A stretch of 64,000 nt of DNA. Source: Tretioscincus oriximinensis (lineage: Eukaryota; Chordata; Lepidosauria; Squamata; Gymnophthalmidae). Every line of letters starts with the position of its first letter. Position 1 is the stretch's first letter. The stretch is from contig JAJVDF010000343.1 in NCBI GenBank assembly GCA_022410635.1, forward strand, positions 912,423 through 976,422, given 5' to 3'. The translations under genes were made by a program, and so were the position numbers. A model generated the notes under the pieces. That model was not told the origin of the DNA. It saw nothing but the letters and a program-made list of their open reading frames with translations, and ran no database searches. Positions 52,788-63,217 of the stretch are shown piece by piece.

Positions 52788-53078
52788 ATAAACTGACGAG
52801 GTTTTCTGAGGCCCAAACTGGGGTAATTAATATTCATGCTCGTTTGCGTATTCATGAATATGCAAATCACCCACCAACTTGNCTGCCCCTCTAAAATCCC
52901 CTCCCAGGAAATCCGCAAAGCATGCCGGAATTTTCAGAAGTACACAAGAATTTTTCAAAGTGAACACGAATTTTTCAAAGTGCACGAGAAATTTGCATTT
53001 TTTAATTTTTTTACTGAGGGGAGGGTGCCTTCTGGATCTGACCCCGGTTTCCAGAGCCTCCTATAGGTAGTGCAGCCT
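52788..53078 (+). mobile_element. hAT-Y element, shortened
   Basis: Left TAAACTGACGAGGTTTTCTG, attaatattcatgctcgttt, aatatgcaaatcacccacca, three tandem acgaatttttcaaagtg-type units, agggtgccttctggatctga. The right end stops at gcagccta soon after the cctataggtagtgcag segment. It lies in the SINE-B head, like the copy at 56611. Confidence 0.8.
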
Positions 53079-53387
53079 ATAATTACACCAGACTGGATCT
53101 CTGAGACAAGGTCCCTGGGGAACCTATTTTGGTGGAACATTACAGCACACTGCTGAACAACCCTGGGCTCTGCATTAGACCTCAGTAGTACTCTGGTAGT
53201 TCTTCTAGCAAGGTAATCTTGTAGTACCCTAGATACCAAAAAGGAAAAGGTAGGCACCATAACTGTGCATAGACAAGTCTACAGATGCTAGCAAGCATCA
53301 GTATCAAGGACTTATGTGGAAGTCTCCTTGGGCTCATCACAGTTCTTCAGAACTCTCTGAGCCCTACCTATTGTGTGTCACAAGATA

Positions 53388-53686
53388 AGAACATAAGAAC
53401 ATAAGTAGTCAATTTCAGAGAAATAGCTGTGTTAGTCTAGCAGAAAGTCCAGCAAAGGAGCTAGCAGCACTTTGAGACTAACTTGAGAAAAGTGGTCGGC
53501 ATAAGCTTTTGTAGACAGGTCTACTTCTTCAGATGCATAAGAACATAAGAAGAGCCGTACTGGATTAGGCCACAGTCCATCTAGTCCAGCATTCTGCCTT
53601 ACACAGAGACCCACCAGGTGCACCTGGGCAGTNCGAACAGAGGAAAGCAAAATATGCTCCTGTTCATGACTCCCTGCAAATGGTGT
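53388..53686 (-). mobile_element. CR1-a 3' UTR with an insertion in its tail
   Basis: Tail repeats at 53388-53405, then a 130-bp insertion, then ataagaacataagaagagcc onward to ctccctgcaaatggt, where the L1 relic begins. Confidence 0.85.
53406..53535. repeat. inserted repeat of a type common in reptiles
   Basis: tagctgtgttagtctagcag, cagcactttgagactaactt, cataagcttttgtagacagg, ctacttcttcagatgcat. CATAAGAACATAAG occurs on both sides but the host tail is itself repetitive. I do not assert a class. Confidence 0.6.
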
Positions 53687-53829
53687 TCTTGTGAAGAGAA
53701 GAACAGAAGATTTACAATATTTGCCCATTATGGATAAAAAGCATCCAAAGTATAAAAGATAATATAAAAATAGAATTAGAGATAAAAACACTCTCAAGGT
53801 GGTATAGGACTCCAGCCACTTTATCCCAC

Positions 53830-54010
53830 ATGATCAATATATCTCTGCTGTGCTGGCATGGTTGCCAGTTAAGAGGTTATTATACACCCATGTGGGTTGA
53901 ATGTGCAGTAGGAGGAGAATTTTGGCGAACCATATCCCTACAAATACATAATATTTTACAGAGGTCGATTACAATGGATAAAGAAGTACTATTGTTTAAT
54001 TATGTTGAAA
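53830..54010 (+). pseudogene. L1 ORF2 C-terminal Cys-rich relic
   Basis: Open frame with SLLCWHGCQLRGYYTPMWVE followed by C, matching the L1 CxxxC...H...C motif except that the expected histidine is proline. GGEFWRTISLQIHNILQ follows, also L1-like. Cut by SINE-B. Confidence 0.85.
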
Positions 54011-54013
54011 ATC

Positions 54014-54253
54014 TAAATCTATTGGTGTAGTGGTTAGAGTGTGGGACTCTTATCTGGTAGTCTCCCAGTTCGATTCCCCACTCCTCCACGAAAGCCAGCT
54101 GGGTGACCTTGGGCCAGTCACAGTTCTTTGAACTCTCTCAGCCCCACCTACTCCACAGGGTGTCTGTTGTGGAGAAAGCAACAGAAGCTATGTACAACCT
54201 ATGGTTGGCCGCCCTGAGACCTTCGGGTATAGGGCGGGATATAAATACAAAAA

Positions 54254-54305
<52 letters not shown>

Positions 54306-54306
54306 A
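54014..54306 (+). mobile_element. SINE-B nested in L1, long AAATA tail
   Basis: attggtgtagtggttagagt head (slightly truncated), complete body, tail of 14-15 AAAT units at 54245-54305. Confidence 0.95.
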
Positions 54307-54770
54307 ATGAGGCATACATAGTCAAACAGGCAATACAGGCAACGAACATGGTTACCGCAAAGAGCCAGAAGGATAAGGCAAAATGGTCAGAAGAGGCATG
54401 GTGGGATTATATGATGGAATTTATGAAGCACGATTACTTCCAGGAAAGGAGATTACGAATGTCGGTCATACATATTAAAAAATCATGGGCTGAAAGATGG
54501 TCAAAGTTGATTGCGTTTAATTTATTTACATCCAATAATACTTTCGTAGGCCAGTCAGTTTTAATGATGTTTATATAGAGAAATGCATTTGATGTGATAA
54601 AGATTCTTCCTCGTTCCATCTATGTATCCAAGTGAGGGAGATGGAAGGTTATATGTTCTTTATGTTATATGTTTCTTTTGTTTTGTATGTCACTTATGGT
54701 TAAGGCTTGTTATGTGTGTACATAAATCAATAAATATAATTTGGAAAACAAACAAACAAACAAAAAACCC

Positions 54771-54850
54771 AGAAGATTATAAAAAAGGCTTTGTTTCCCT
54801 TTGGGTTGAGAAAAGCGGGTTATAGAAACTGACTGTTCTTCTTATGTTCA
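54771..54850 (+). mobile_element. SINE-A 3' scrap
   Basis: ccctttgggttgagaaaagc, gggttatagaaactgactgt, ttcttcttatg. Confidence 0.65.
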
Positions 54851-55049
54851 GATAGCTCCAAACTGTGCGCTAATCATGCCACCCTAGTGTAAGGAAAGAG
54901 TGAAGAGAACATCGTGTGCATACACCCAGAGCCTTTCAAGGTGACTCTACATTTCTTATGATTCTGATCTTTAAGGTGTGGATGATAAAGTGTCTTGAGC
55001 ACAGGGTTACAGCAGTTAAGGGTCCTGGTGTTTCAGCAGTGATACCAAA

Positions 55050-55265
55050 TTTGAAGCACTGTGTCAGCTGTGGAGAGGGGCGAGCACCCTCTGCCGTCCT
55101 CAGCTCTAGCCAGCTCAGCTATTTGAAAGCAAGAAATTGTGATTAAATAAATAGGGACCATAACAGCATGGGGGGGGGGAGAGATAAAATGTAAGCCCTT
55201 GAGCGAAAAATAAGTTTGTAAGAAGCTTTGAATCCCTGTGGGTAAGAAAAGAAGGGTATAAAAAC
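55050..55265 (+). mobile_element. SINE-A variant
   Basis: gtgtcagctgtggagagggg, agctctagccagctcagcta, gtaagaagctttgaatccct, gtataaaaaccctgttgttg. Like 44650 it lacks the box-A head and represents a separate subfamily. Confidence 0.75.
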
Positions 55266-55566
55266 CCTGTTGTTGTTTGGTATTGTGGTTGGTGGTGGTT
55301 GGTGGTGGTGGTGGATGCTGCTGCTGCTGTTGCTGTTGTNCTTCAACCTCCTCATCCTTTTCTTCCTCTTCTTCTTCATTCTTCTCCACCTCTTCTTCCT
55401 CTTCTTCTTTGTCCTCCTCCTCTTCCTCTTCTTATTTGTCCTCCTCTTCTTCCTCTTCTTCATCATCCTCTTCCTCTTCTTCTTCTTCCTCTTCCTCCTC
55501 TTCTTCTTCATCTTCCTCTTCTTCCTCTTCTTTTTCTTCTTCTTTTTCTTCTTTTTCTTCTTCTCC
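55266..55566 (+). repeat. (TTG/GGT/GCT)n-(CTT/CTC)n tail array
   Basis: Expanded tail of the preceding SINE: GGTGGT and GCTGCT units first, then 250 bases of pyrimidine CTT/CCT. Confidence 0.9.
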
Positions 55567-55912
55567 TCCACAATCAGTTATTAAACTGTTTCTGCAGTTA
55601 ATTTTATTTATTTTTAAATGTCTGCTTTGTTTTACAGTCCTGTCGAATGACTAACTAGACAGAATTTCCCTGAAAATAAAAATGGAAAAGAGGAGGGAGA
55701 GTGTGTGCATGTTTAAAGAAAGAAAGAGAGAGATGACTTGTAGCAGATTTCAGACAGTGTAACAAAATCTTGCTGAGATCCTTCTAAGCTCTTTCAAACA
55801 TGCTGTTATTTCACTCCAAAGACAGTAATTGAAAGTTATAAGGTACAAAAATTGATTTATTCTTGCTGAAGGACCATTTAAAATTATGTGAACTAAGTGA
55901 AATGTAAAGCTT

Positions 55913-55914
<2 letters not shown>
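55567..55914. other. unannotated stretch
   Basis: No feature recognised. Confidence 0.4.

Positions 55915-55961
<47 letters not shown>
55915..55961 (+). repeat. (TA)n microsatellite
   Basis: About 22 uninterrupted TA units. Confidence 0.95.
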
Positions 55962-55965
<4 letters not shown>

Positions 55966-56142
55966 GTCCCATCAATAAGCTTACCTTCGTCATCTGTTTA
56001 AAAAGGAAGCTTATAGCACACCAATATAATTTTAAAATGAACGAAACATTTCTTTATTGTTTCCTTAGAGTGCCATTATCAGCTGGCAGATAAGTAAATG
56101 AATATTACATACTTATGACAGGGATATAAACAAGGACCAAAG

Positions 56143-56200
56143 GTCCTTTCCGCATTGGGCCTTATTCTGGATTGTATCCCAGAATAGGGACCTGCCACCC
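56143..56200 (-). repeat. fold-back repeat, half copy 3
   Basis: Complement reads ggtggcaggtccctattctg ... aataaggcccaatgcgga, matching the right half of the copy at 3534-3705. Confidence 0.55.
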
Positions 56201-56361
56201 GTATTTTTTTATTAGGCAATTTATAATCCACCCTGGTCCCAAAGTGGGCAATAAAAGACCAAGATTCAAAACAAATAAATGTTGGGAAAGGGCTATTGTA
56301 GAAACAACCATTAATCAAAAAATAAAATAAAATTTACAGGAACTTTGGTGAAACAATTGGA

Positions 56362-56610
56362 TAGACAATATTTATTTGTTTGTTTGTTCTTATATCCCGC
56401 NCTATACTTGAAGGTCTCAGGGCGGCCAACCACAGGGTGGTCCATATAGCTTCTGTTGCTTTCTCCACAACAGACACCCTGTGAAGTAGGTGGGGCTGAG
56501 AGAGTTCTAAAGAACTGTGACTGGCCCAAGATCTGGCTTCATGGAGGAGTGGGGAATCAAACCAGGTGACTACCAGATAAGAGTCCAACATTCTAACCAC
56601 TACACCAAAC
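56362..56610 (-). mobile_element. SINE-B, full length, cut by hAT-Y at its head
   Basis: Reverse tail tatttatttgtttgtttgtt, body, and head up to ctacaccaaac; the last bases (aaactgg) resume at 57211 after the hAT-Y. Confidence 0.95.
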
Positions 56611-57206
56611 TAGATTGACCAGATTTTCTGAGGNCCAAACCAGGGCAATTAATATTCATGGTAATTTGCATATTCATAAATATGCAAATTACCCATCAAC
56701 ATGGGTTCCCTTCCTGAAATTCCCNTCTGAGAAATCTGTGAAGCATGTGAGAATTTTTTTAAGTGTGTGAGAATTTTTAAACGGTGTGAGAATTTTTGGA
56801 GTGCATCAGAACTATTTTATTTTTTTACAGAGGGGAGGGTGTCTTCAGGAGCTGAGCTCGGTTGCTAGAGACCCTTAGTGGTGGCGCAGTGATTTTTTAA
56901 AAAAATAATCAAAATTTCCTTTTTTTATGTGTATGAGAAATTATTGAAGTGTGTGAGAATTTTTATTTTTTACTGGGGGAGGGTGCTTTCAGGAGCTGGA
57001 CCCAGATGCCAGAACCACCTAGTGGTGGTGCAGTAAATTTTATTTCAAAAAAAGTTTCAAAAAAAATATTTTTTTAAATTTTCTTTTCTTCAGCAAAAAC
57101 TGAGGAAATGGNCCCCCNNNCCCNNCCCCCCCCCCCCCCGGANGGGCATGGTAGACACCCCAAAACCAGGNTTTCCCACTCCAAAAGGGGTCATCTGGTC
57201 AGACTA
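56611..57206 (+). mobile_element. hAT-Y element with perfect 8-bp target duplication
   Basis: Termini TAGATTGACCAGATTTTCTG and ggtcatctggtcagacta. CACCAAAC lies at 56603-56610 and 57207-57214. Inside are gtaatttgcatattcataaa and tatgcaaattacccatcaac, multiplied agtgtgtgagaattttt units, and an unresolved C/N run near 57112-57143. At 596 bp it is the longest copy. Confidence 0.95.
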
Positions 57207-57214
57207 CACCAAAC

Positions 57215-58053
57215 TGGGTACCAAAATACTACCAGACATGCTTTCAAGGAACTGGCAAATAATGAAGAATATCTAAGAACTACTACTGTAATATTTGGAC
57301 TACTGGAGCAAATCAATTTCTTGGATTGCTTCTCCAACATGTTTGAAATGATGAAGTGTTCCGGAAACGTTCTCTGTTCTGCTCCAGCTTTGGATTAGTC
57401 CTCAAGCATCCATGAAGCATCAGGAATAGTCTAGGAGCAGGGCTTCTGCTGCCACATCTGTCGCAGCAGGACCATGGAAGTTCTTATTTTATTGATCAGT
57501 CAACATACCACATCAATTGTCCGGTTCTCAACACAGAGAACCTTTACACCCATTAATCTGTATTAAAAGTATTTATAAACGAAAACTCTGCATGTAAAAT
57601 GCAACCAAAAACATTAAAAACACTGAATATCAGCATCTAAAAGTAAAAGACATAAAATATTTGTATAAGTATTTTCCCCCTGTTCACAAGCCTCTTTTTA
57701 ATTCTGTCCAATAATGGCAATGTTCTGTTTTATATAACAGGTAATAGGACTGTCAAACTGAATTTTATCATTATTTTTCTCACACACACCCCTTAGGTCA
57801 CGTTAACAGTTCAGGAGTTAGAACAATAATTGACGTCTCGAAATTGTTCCAACTCGACTAGAGTGCATCTCAAAATCCATCTTGCCAACGCAGCAAAGAT
57901 GTGTTCGATATAATATTGAAAGAGTTCTTCCGGTCACAAACCACATGGAGATATTTACTACAAATTTGAAATGAGAATTTCAATGAAATCACAAGTTTCA
58001 AATTGATCTCCTGAATTTTTTTTTAAATGGGACTTAGAACACTCTGGTTCTGT
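57215..58053. other. unannotated stretch
   Basis: No repeat or gene recognised; ends at (AT)n 58054-58080. Confidence 0.45.
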
Positions 58054-58080
58054 GGTGACTATATATATATATATATATAT
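58054..58080 (+). repeat. (AT)n microsatellite
   Basis: About 13 AT units. Confidence 0.9.
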
Positions 58081-58134
58081 CTTGTTTTGGTAGCCTCTAG
58101 AACATAGAACTTTAATAGTGATATGTTTATCATA

Positions 58135-58503
58135 GGCACGGATAGCTCAGTGGCTAAGGAATCCATCTCTCAGCTGACAGACGGGGTTTCGAAGCCCTGT
58201 GTGGGACGTGGGGAGGGCTGAGCACCTTCCACTAGCTTGTAGCTCTAGCCAACCCAGCTGTTCAAAAGCATGAATTGCAAGAAATTGCAACCGACTGCAA
58301 GTAGGTACATGGGAACCACCAGAGCCTGGTGGGGAAGATAGAATGGAAGCCTTTGGGCAAAATACCCTTGTAAGCCACTTTGAGTCCCTTTGAAAGGTGA
58401 GAAAACTGGGGTATAAGAAACTAGTTCTTCTCCTTCTTCTCCTTCTTCTCCTTCTTCTCCTTCTCCTTCCCCTCCTCCTTCCCCTCCTCCTCCTTCTTCT
58501 TCA
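58135..58503 (+). mobile_element. SINE-A, full length
   Basis: ggcacggatagctcagtggc head, gacggggtttcgaagccctg, complete body and a long CTT/CCT tail. Low divergence. Confidence 0.95.
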
Positions 58504-58509
58504 TATAGA

Positions 58510-58735
58510 CACAATCCCCTAGACTGAGGAACCATCTCCCCTTAAAGGTGCATCAATCAACATCTTTGTATGAATTTAGGAAAAGCCTGGAGGTGCATCA
58601 GTTACTGTTTAATATTTTAATACGTTGGTTTGGTTTTAATGTGTTGAATTTTTACTTTAAATGGCCCAGAAACCATTGTGTATAAGGGGGGTATAGAAAT
58701 GCAAATAAATTAGTAGATAAATAAATATGTAATTG
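58510..58735 (+). mobile_element. L2-like LINE 3' end
   Basis: ctagactgaggaaccatctc, gaaaagcctggaggtgcatc, gtttggttttaatgtgttga, gtatagaaatgcaaataaat. Abuts a SINE-A tail, as at 35825. Confidence 0.6.
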
Positions 58736-59005
58736 GGCCTGTTTATTAACCCTTTTTCTAGCAATGGGTTCTAGAAGGCAGGCTTTTATATTGTTGTTTG
58801 TTCATTCGTTCATTCATCCATTTATTTTTATTTNTTTATTTATCCAAATTTCCATCCCAGCCTATCCTCAAAGGTTCTCAGGGAAAATCACAATGAAATC
58901 AGCAAGCTGGAAAACAGATAACAATGAATCAGTGACTGGGCCTACACAGTAAAGGGATGCTGTTTCTGGCTGGACCAGTGAAGAGCAAATTTGGCTAGAC
59001 CAGTG

Positions 59006-59262
59006 AAAGCCAGTTTGGTGTAGTGGTTAAAGTGTTGGACTCGCATTTGCGAGTCTCCCGGTTCGATTCCCCACTCCTCCATGAAAGCCAGCTGGGTGAC
59101 CTTGGGCCAGTCACAGTTCTTTAGAGCTCTCTCAGCCCCACCTACTTCACAGGGTGTCTGTTGTGGAGAAAGCAACCAAAGCTATGTGCACCACCCTTTG
59201 GTTGGCCGCCCTGAGCCCTTCGCGTATAGGGCGGGATATAAGTAAAAATAAATAAAAATTCG
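59006..59262 (+). mobile_element. SINE-B, full length
   Basis: aaagccagtttggtgtagtg head, cccggttcgattccccactc, complete body, short aaaataaataaaaa tail. Among the least diverged. Confidence 0.95.
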
Positions 59263-59284
59263 TATTTTCCTTTGTGTCTCATCA

Positions 59285-59476
59285 ATGCTGGAAAAGCAGG
59301 AGCGGTCAAGAAAAAGAAGGGAAAGAACCCAGAGCGCAGATAAACTTATAAGAGTTAAAGAGGCGGTTTTCAAATTGGACTTACGCACAGACCTCAACTG
59401 CAATATCACCCCAGATTTGGTTTCCCCACCTCCTGATCTGGGTTTGACGTCAGAATCCATTTTACAAGCCATTTAG
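59285..59476 (+). other. orphan open frame, coding status doubtful
   Basis: A 63-codon frame (KQERSRKRRERTQSADKLIR ... PPPDLGLTSESILQAI) in DNA that matches no repeat here. Amino-acid composition is protein-like, but no donor follows before the stop, so I cannot call it an exon. Confidence 0.2.
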
Positions 59477-60376
59477 ACCCCGCTCCTCTAATATGATGCT
59501 GTGAAATCAGAACCAAAACCCCCAGCGTACAGAAAAGATACACAGACCTGCTGGCAAAAGAACAATTTACTATGCATTGCATGGAATCCAGAAATTCCAG
59601 CTGTCAACAGACATCTGGATCTACGAGCCCTTCCTGCTCGTTCCTACTGTGTCAGACATGCAATAATAGCACTGGTAGCATCAGGGATCTGCCTCTGTAG
59701 CAGATGTTTCAGAGGAAGTTGTTTTGAAAGCTGGCTGGAAAGACGATGTTTTGTCACTGTTTCCCCATTAGCCCAGAACAAAAGCCTGTGGTTAAAGTGT
59801 AAAAAAGGCACGAGTGAGTGATAGAGCTCAAAATAAAAGAGTCAGAGACAAGAAAAACAATTTAAATTAAAGCGAAGGATTGCTAATCAAACACACAAGC
59901 AAAGGCAATCAGAATTTACAAACCGATTCACATAGAATAATCATCCATAAGTAGAGTCCAGCCTGCAATTAAAGTTCTCACTTACAGGCTCTGTAACTGG
60001 TTTTGGGGGGCTTGGATGTGTTGTAGGCAATCCCTAAAATGCCTTATGGAGACCTGTGCACATAGGACCCACAGTACCTGTAGGAGACGTACGTGCTGAG
60101 TAAAACCCGTAATCTAAAAGCGACTGTGGATTTCACTTGTTCATACCTGAAAAATCCGGTTGGGATGGGCGAGACAACTAGTCAGGAAGTAAACGCTGGG
60201 CAGGCTCAACCAAGACTCTTGAACTGGCGTGTGAGACAACTAACCAGGAAGTAAATACTGAGCATGCATAGTTTGCGATTGGGCATTGACTTGTGCACAA
60301 TCTTCAGGATACCGTCTTCTCGCCGTATCCTGGTGATCCCATGCACACAGGAAGGCCTTCTGCCCCCAAGGCTGCA
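59477..60376. other. unannotated stretch
   Basis: No repeat or gene recognised; the 106-codon frame at 59501 has no domain. Near-repeat ctaaccaggaagtaaatact/ctagtcaggaagtaaacgct at 60178-60260. Confidence 0.4.
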
Positions 60377-60683
60377 GGCACGGATAGCTCAGTCGCTTAG
60401 GAATTCATCTCTCGCCTGGGAGATGGGGTTTCGAAGCCCTGTGTGGGACTTGGGGAGGGGTGAGCACCTTCCACTAGCCTGTAGCTCTAGCCAACCCAAC
60501 TGTTCGAAAACATGAATTGCAAGAAATTGCAACTGACTGCAAGTAGATACATGGGAACACCCATAGCCTGGTGGGGAAGATAGAATGTCAGCCTTCGGGC
60601 AAAAATATATCCTTATAAGCCACTTTGAGTACCTTTAAAAGGTGAGAAAAGTGGGGAACAAGAACCAAGTTCTTCTTCTTCTT
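60377..60683 (+). mobile_element. SINE-A, full length
   Basis: ggcacggatagctcagtcgc head, both promoter-like boxes, body, TTC tail. Confidence 0.95.
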
Positions 60684-60769
60684 TTGGAAACACCAACAAA
60701 AGAATATTGCAGGGCAAAGGACCTTCTTTCCGGGTACACTGAGAAAATTCTGTTAATGTGAAAACTGGA

Positions 60770-61046
60770 GTCTTATGTTCTTATGTTCTTATTATGGACA
60801 CCAAGGGTATAAATGGGTACTGGGATGGATGCCTGGATGCTGCCTCCGGGATGGAGCAACAGGTGGTGCTCCTGAAATGCCATTTGCAGGGAGTCATGAA
60901 CAGGAGCATATTTTGCTTTCCTCTGTTCAGGCTGCCCAGGTGCATCTGGTTGGCCTCTGAGTGAGACAGAATGCTGGAATAGATGGGCTGTGGCCTGATC
61001 CAGTATGGCTCTTCTTATGTTCTTATGTTCTTATGTTCTTATGTTC
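60770..61046 (+). mobile_element. CR1-a 3' UTR flanked by tail repeats
   Basis: 60770-60793 is already TTCTTATG repeat, then ttatggacaccaagggtata to cagtatggctcttcttatgt and a five-unit TTCTTATG tail. Insertion into an older CR1 tail, or recombination between tails, would give this. Confidence 0.9.
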
Positions 61047-62728
61047 TAGTCNTCATGATGACACTCCCATCGCGGTAGGAAAACCTTGTGTGCCCGCAGC
61101 CTTACACAGCATTTTTGAATTATTATTTGGGGGGCAAGGGGGGTCCTTGCAAATATTAACCTAAGACGGAGAAAGAAAGGCTTTGCATTTGCAATTTTTT
61201 ATCGTTCAGGTGCAAACAAATCCCTCCAACACACAGTCACAGTTTCACAAAATGACGGGCATAAAATGACAGCCTGGATTTAACACAGCGCTATTCCTGC
61301 TAGACGTTAAATTTCACAACACTCTTGTGAGGCAGGTGTGAAAGGATTAACATATGCACTGGATTGCTTTCAACGTTATTTTAACCTTCACAGGAATAAA
61401 TGTACTCGGAAGTCACAGAATATTCCCGTCGTTTTTTTTATGCCCTGTTTCTGCTTTCGACTTGAAGACACCCCCAGTGGCCAAGAATTTCGCCTCCCGA
61501 GAAAGAAGTATTTATAGCCATTGTAAACCTTTTAAATTACTGCTCTGGCTCCTGCGCCTTGACACTTTAATACTAATGCATTTTCACTGTGCTTTTATAC
61601 ATCTGAATGGTATCGTCTAAATCAGGAGGATCCACATTCTGTGAATAGCTCAATATTCTTTTGAAATAAGGGACAGTTAGAACAATGTGTCACCAAGCCA
61701 AAGATAAATGANGATTCATATTCCAGAAAATAAAAATTCTTAGCAAAGGATCACTTTTTTCCCATTAGGATTAAAGGTATGGAAGGCCTGGCAAGAAACT
61801 TCTTTGGTGTATAAAAAATGATACTTTATGGCTACAAAGAACTGAGTCAGAATAACATTACTGGCTGGGTGTATAAATGTACGAACAAATGTGGTTGGAC
61901 CATAAGGAAAATGATAACCTGTTCGNTTATCTGGATTATCTGGGAGTTCAGGACCACTCAGTTTAAACATCTTACATCCACTGCATTTAAATGGATTTAC
62001 CAAAGAAGACTGTGACACCCAGATTCAAATTCTCATTAGCCACACCCCATATTCTTGTACAGGCTAGGCTCCACCCATTTTTTTTATTTCAATGCCAGGC
62101 TCGGCCCACCCCTACAATCATTCTTTTGTTTCTCCCTGATATGTGGCCATATCAGGGAGACTCCACCTTAGCCCTGCCCAGACTCCACCCCAACATCCAG
62201 ACTCCGCCCTAGCCCCACCCAGACTCCACCCAGACCAAGGAGAAAATTTCTCTTACGCATATCTCTTGCCCATCATACACATATAAGAATTCTCATACTG
62301 TTAGTAGTTCTTTAAGGTGCTGCTGCTCTTACCAGTGTTATTTTTTAATGTCTCCTTCAAATTTTCCTTTTATTGCTTTCATTATAAAACCCACCTTTGA
62401 CAATGTCTTGCGTTCAGATAAAGTACACCGCCTGCTTATAGATATTGGTAATTTACAAAATGAGAAATCAAGGCCCTTCCTCGAGGCTCACGAAGTGTCA
62501 ATCAATCAAACTATACAGATGGCGCAAAACCAAAGAAATATCGACGTGCAGTTAAAGTGCCTTCTAATCAATTCGTACCATAATATGACTCATAAAGTAC
62601 GGTTTCGTTTATTTATGGGGTTTCCTATGAGGTCAGTAATTCGATCATGTTTTAGTTACTTTCTGTGTTTTTACAGCTGCAATAGTTTGGATCAGATTTC
62701 AAGCAAGAAGGTCTTAAAAATTCATAAT
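61047..62728. other. mostly unannotated; small minisatellite
   Basis: At 62158-62236 the motif agactccaccc/agactccgccctagccccaccc is repeated about four times. The 177-codon frame at 62348-62881 is partly microsatellite and its first 110 codons match no domain I know. Confidence 0.45.
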
Positions 62729-62879
62729 AAAGGAAGGAAGGAAAGAAGAAAAGGAAGGAAGGGAAGGAAGAAAGAAGAAAAGGAAGGAAGGGAAGGAAGG
62801 AAGGAAGCAGAAAAGGAAGGAAAAATGAGTGGAGGAAGGAAGGAAAGAAAGAATGGAGGAAAGGAGGAAAAAAAGAAAT
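62729..62879 (+). repeat. (GGAA/GAAA)n microsatellite
   Basis: Pure purine tract of about 150 bases, directly followed by SINE-A. Confidence 0.95.
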
Positions 62880-62880
62880 A

Positions 62881-63217
62881 GGCACGGATAGCTCAGTCAC
62901 TAAGGAATCTGTCTCTCACCTGGGAGATGGGGTTTTGAAGCCCTGTGTCGGACGTGGGGAGGGCTGAGCACCTTCCACTAGCCTGTAGCTCTAGCCAACC
63001 TATCTATTCGAAAGCAAGAATTGCAAGAAATTGCAACTGACTGCAAATAGATACATGGGAACCACCAGTCTGGTGGGGAAGATAGAGTGTCAGCCTTCGG
63101 GCAAAAATATCCTTGTAAGCCGCTTTGAGTCCTTTTGAAAGGTGAGAAAAGCAGGGTATAAAACCCAGTTCTTCTTCCTCTTCTTCCTCCTTCTCTTCCT
63201 CTTCCCCTTCCCCTTCT
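62881..63217 (+). mobile_element. SINE-A, full length
   Basis: ggcacggatagctcagtcac head, gatggggttttgaagccctg, body with few changes, TTC/CTT tail. Confidence 0.95.

Larger units (their letters stand above)
53690..54770 (+). mobile_element. L1 relic, ORF2 C-terminus to poly-A, split by SINE-B
   Basis: 53690-54013 and 54307-54770 form one 5'-truncated L1. The first part encodes the ORF2 C-terminal cysteine-rich segment; the second ends gtacataaatcaataaatat and an A-rich tail (aaaacaaacaaacaaacaaa). Inserted into the CR1-a body. Confidence 0.85.

Noticed and set aside
55143..55584. Overlapping frames of over 100 codons on both strands
   Set aside because: All arise from the SINE tail microsatellite.
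59285..59476. Possible coding exon (KQERSRKRRERTQSADK...)
   Set aside because: No splice donor before the stop, and I cannot match it to a family; kept only as a doubtful frame.
62348..62881. 177-codon frame, the longest in the window
   Set aside because: About 60 codons are the GGAA microsatellite; the rest matches nothing I recognise and lacks splice evidence.
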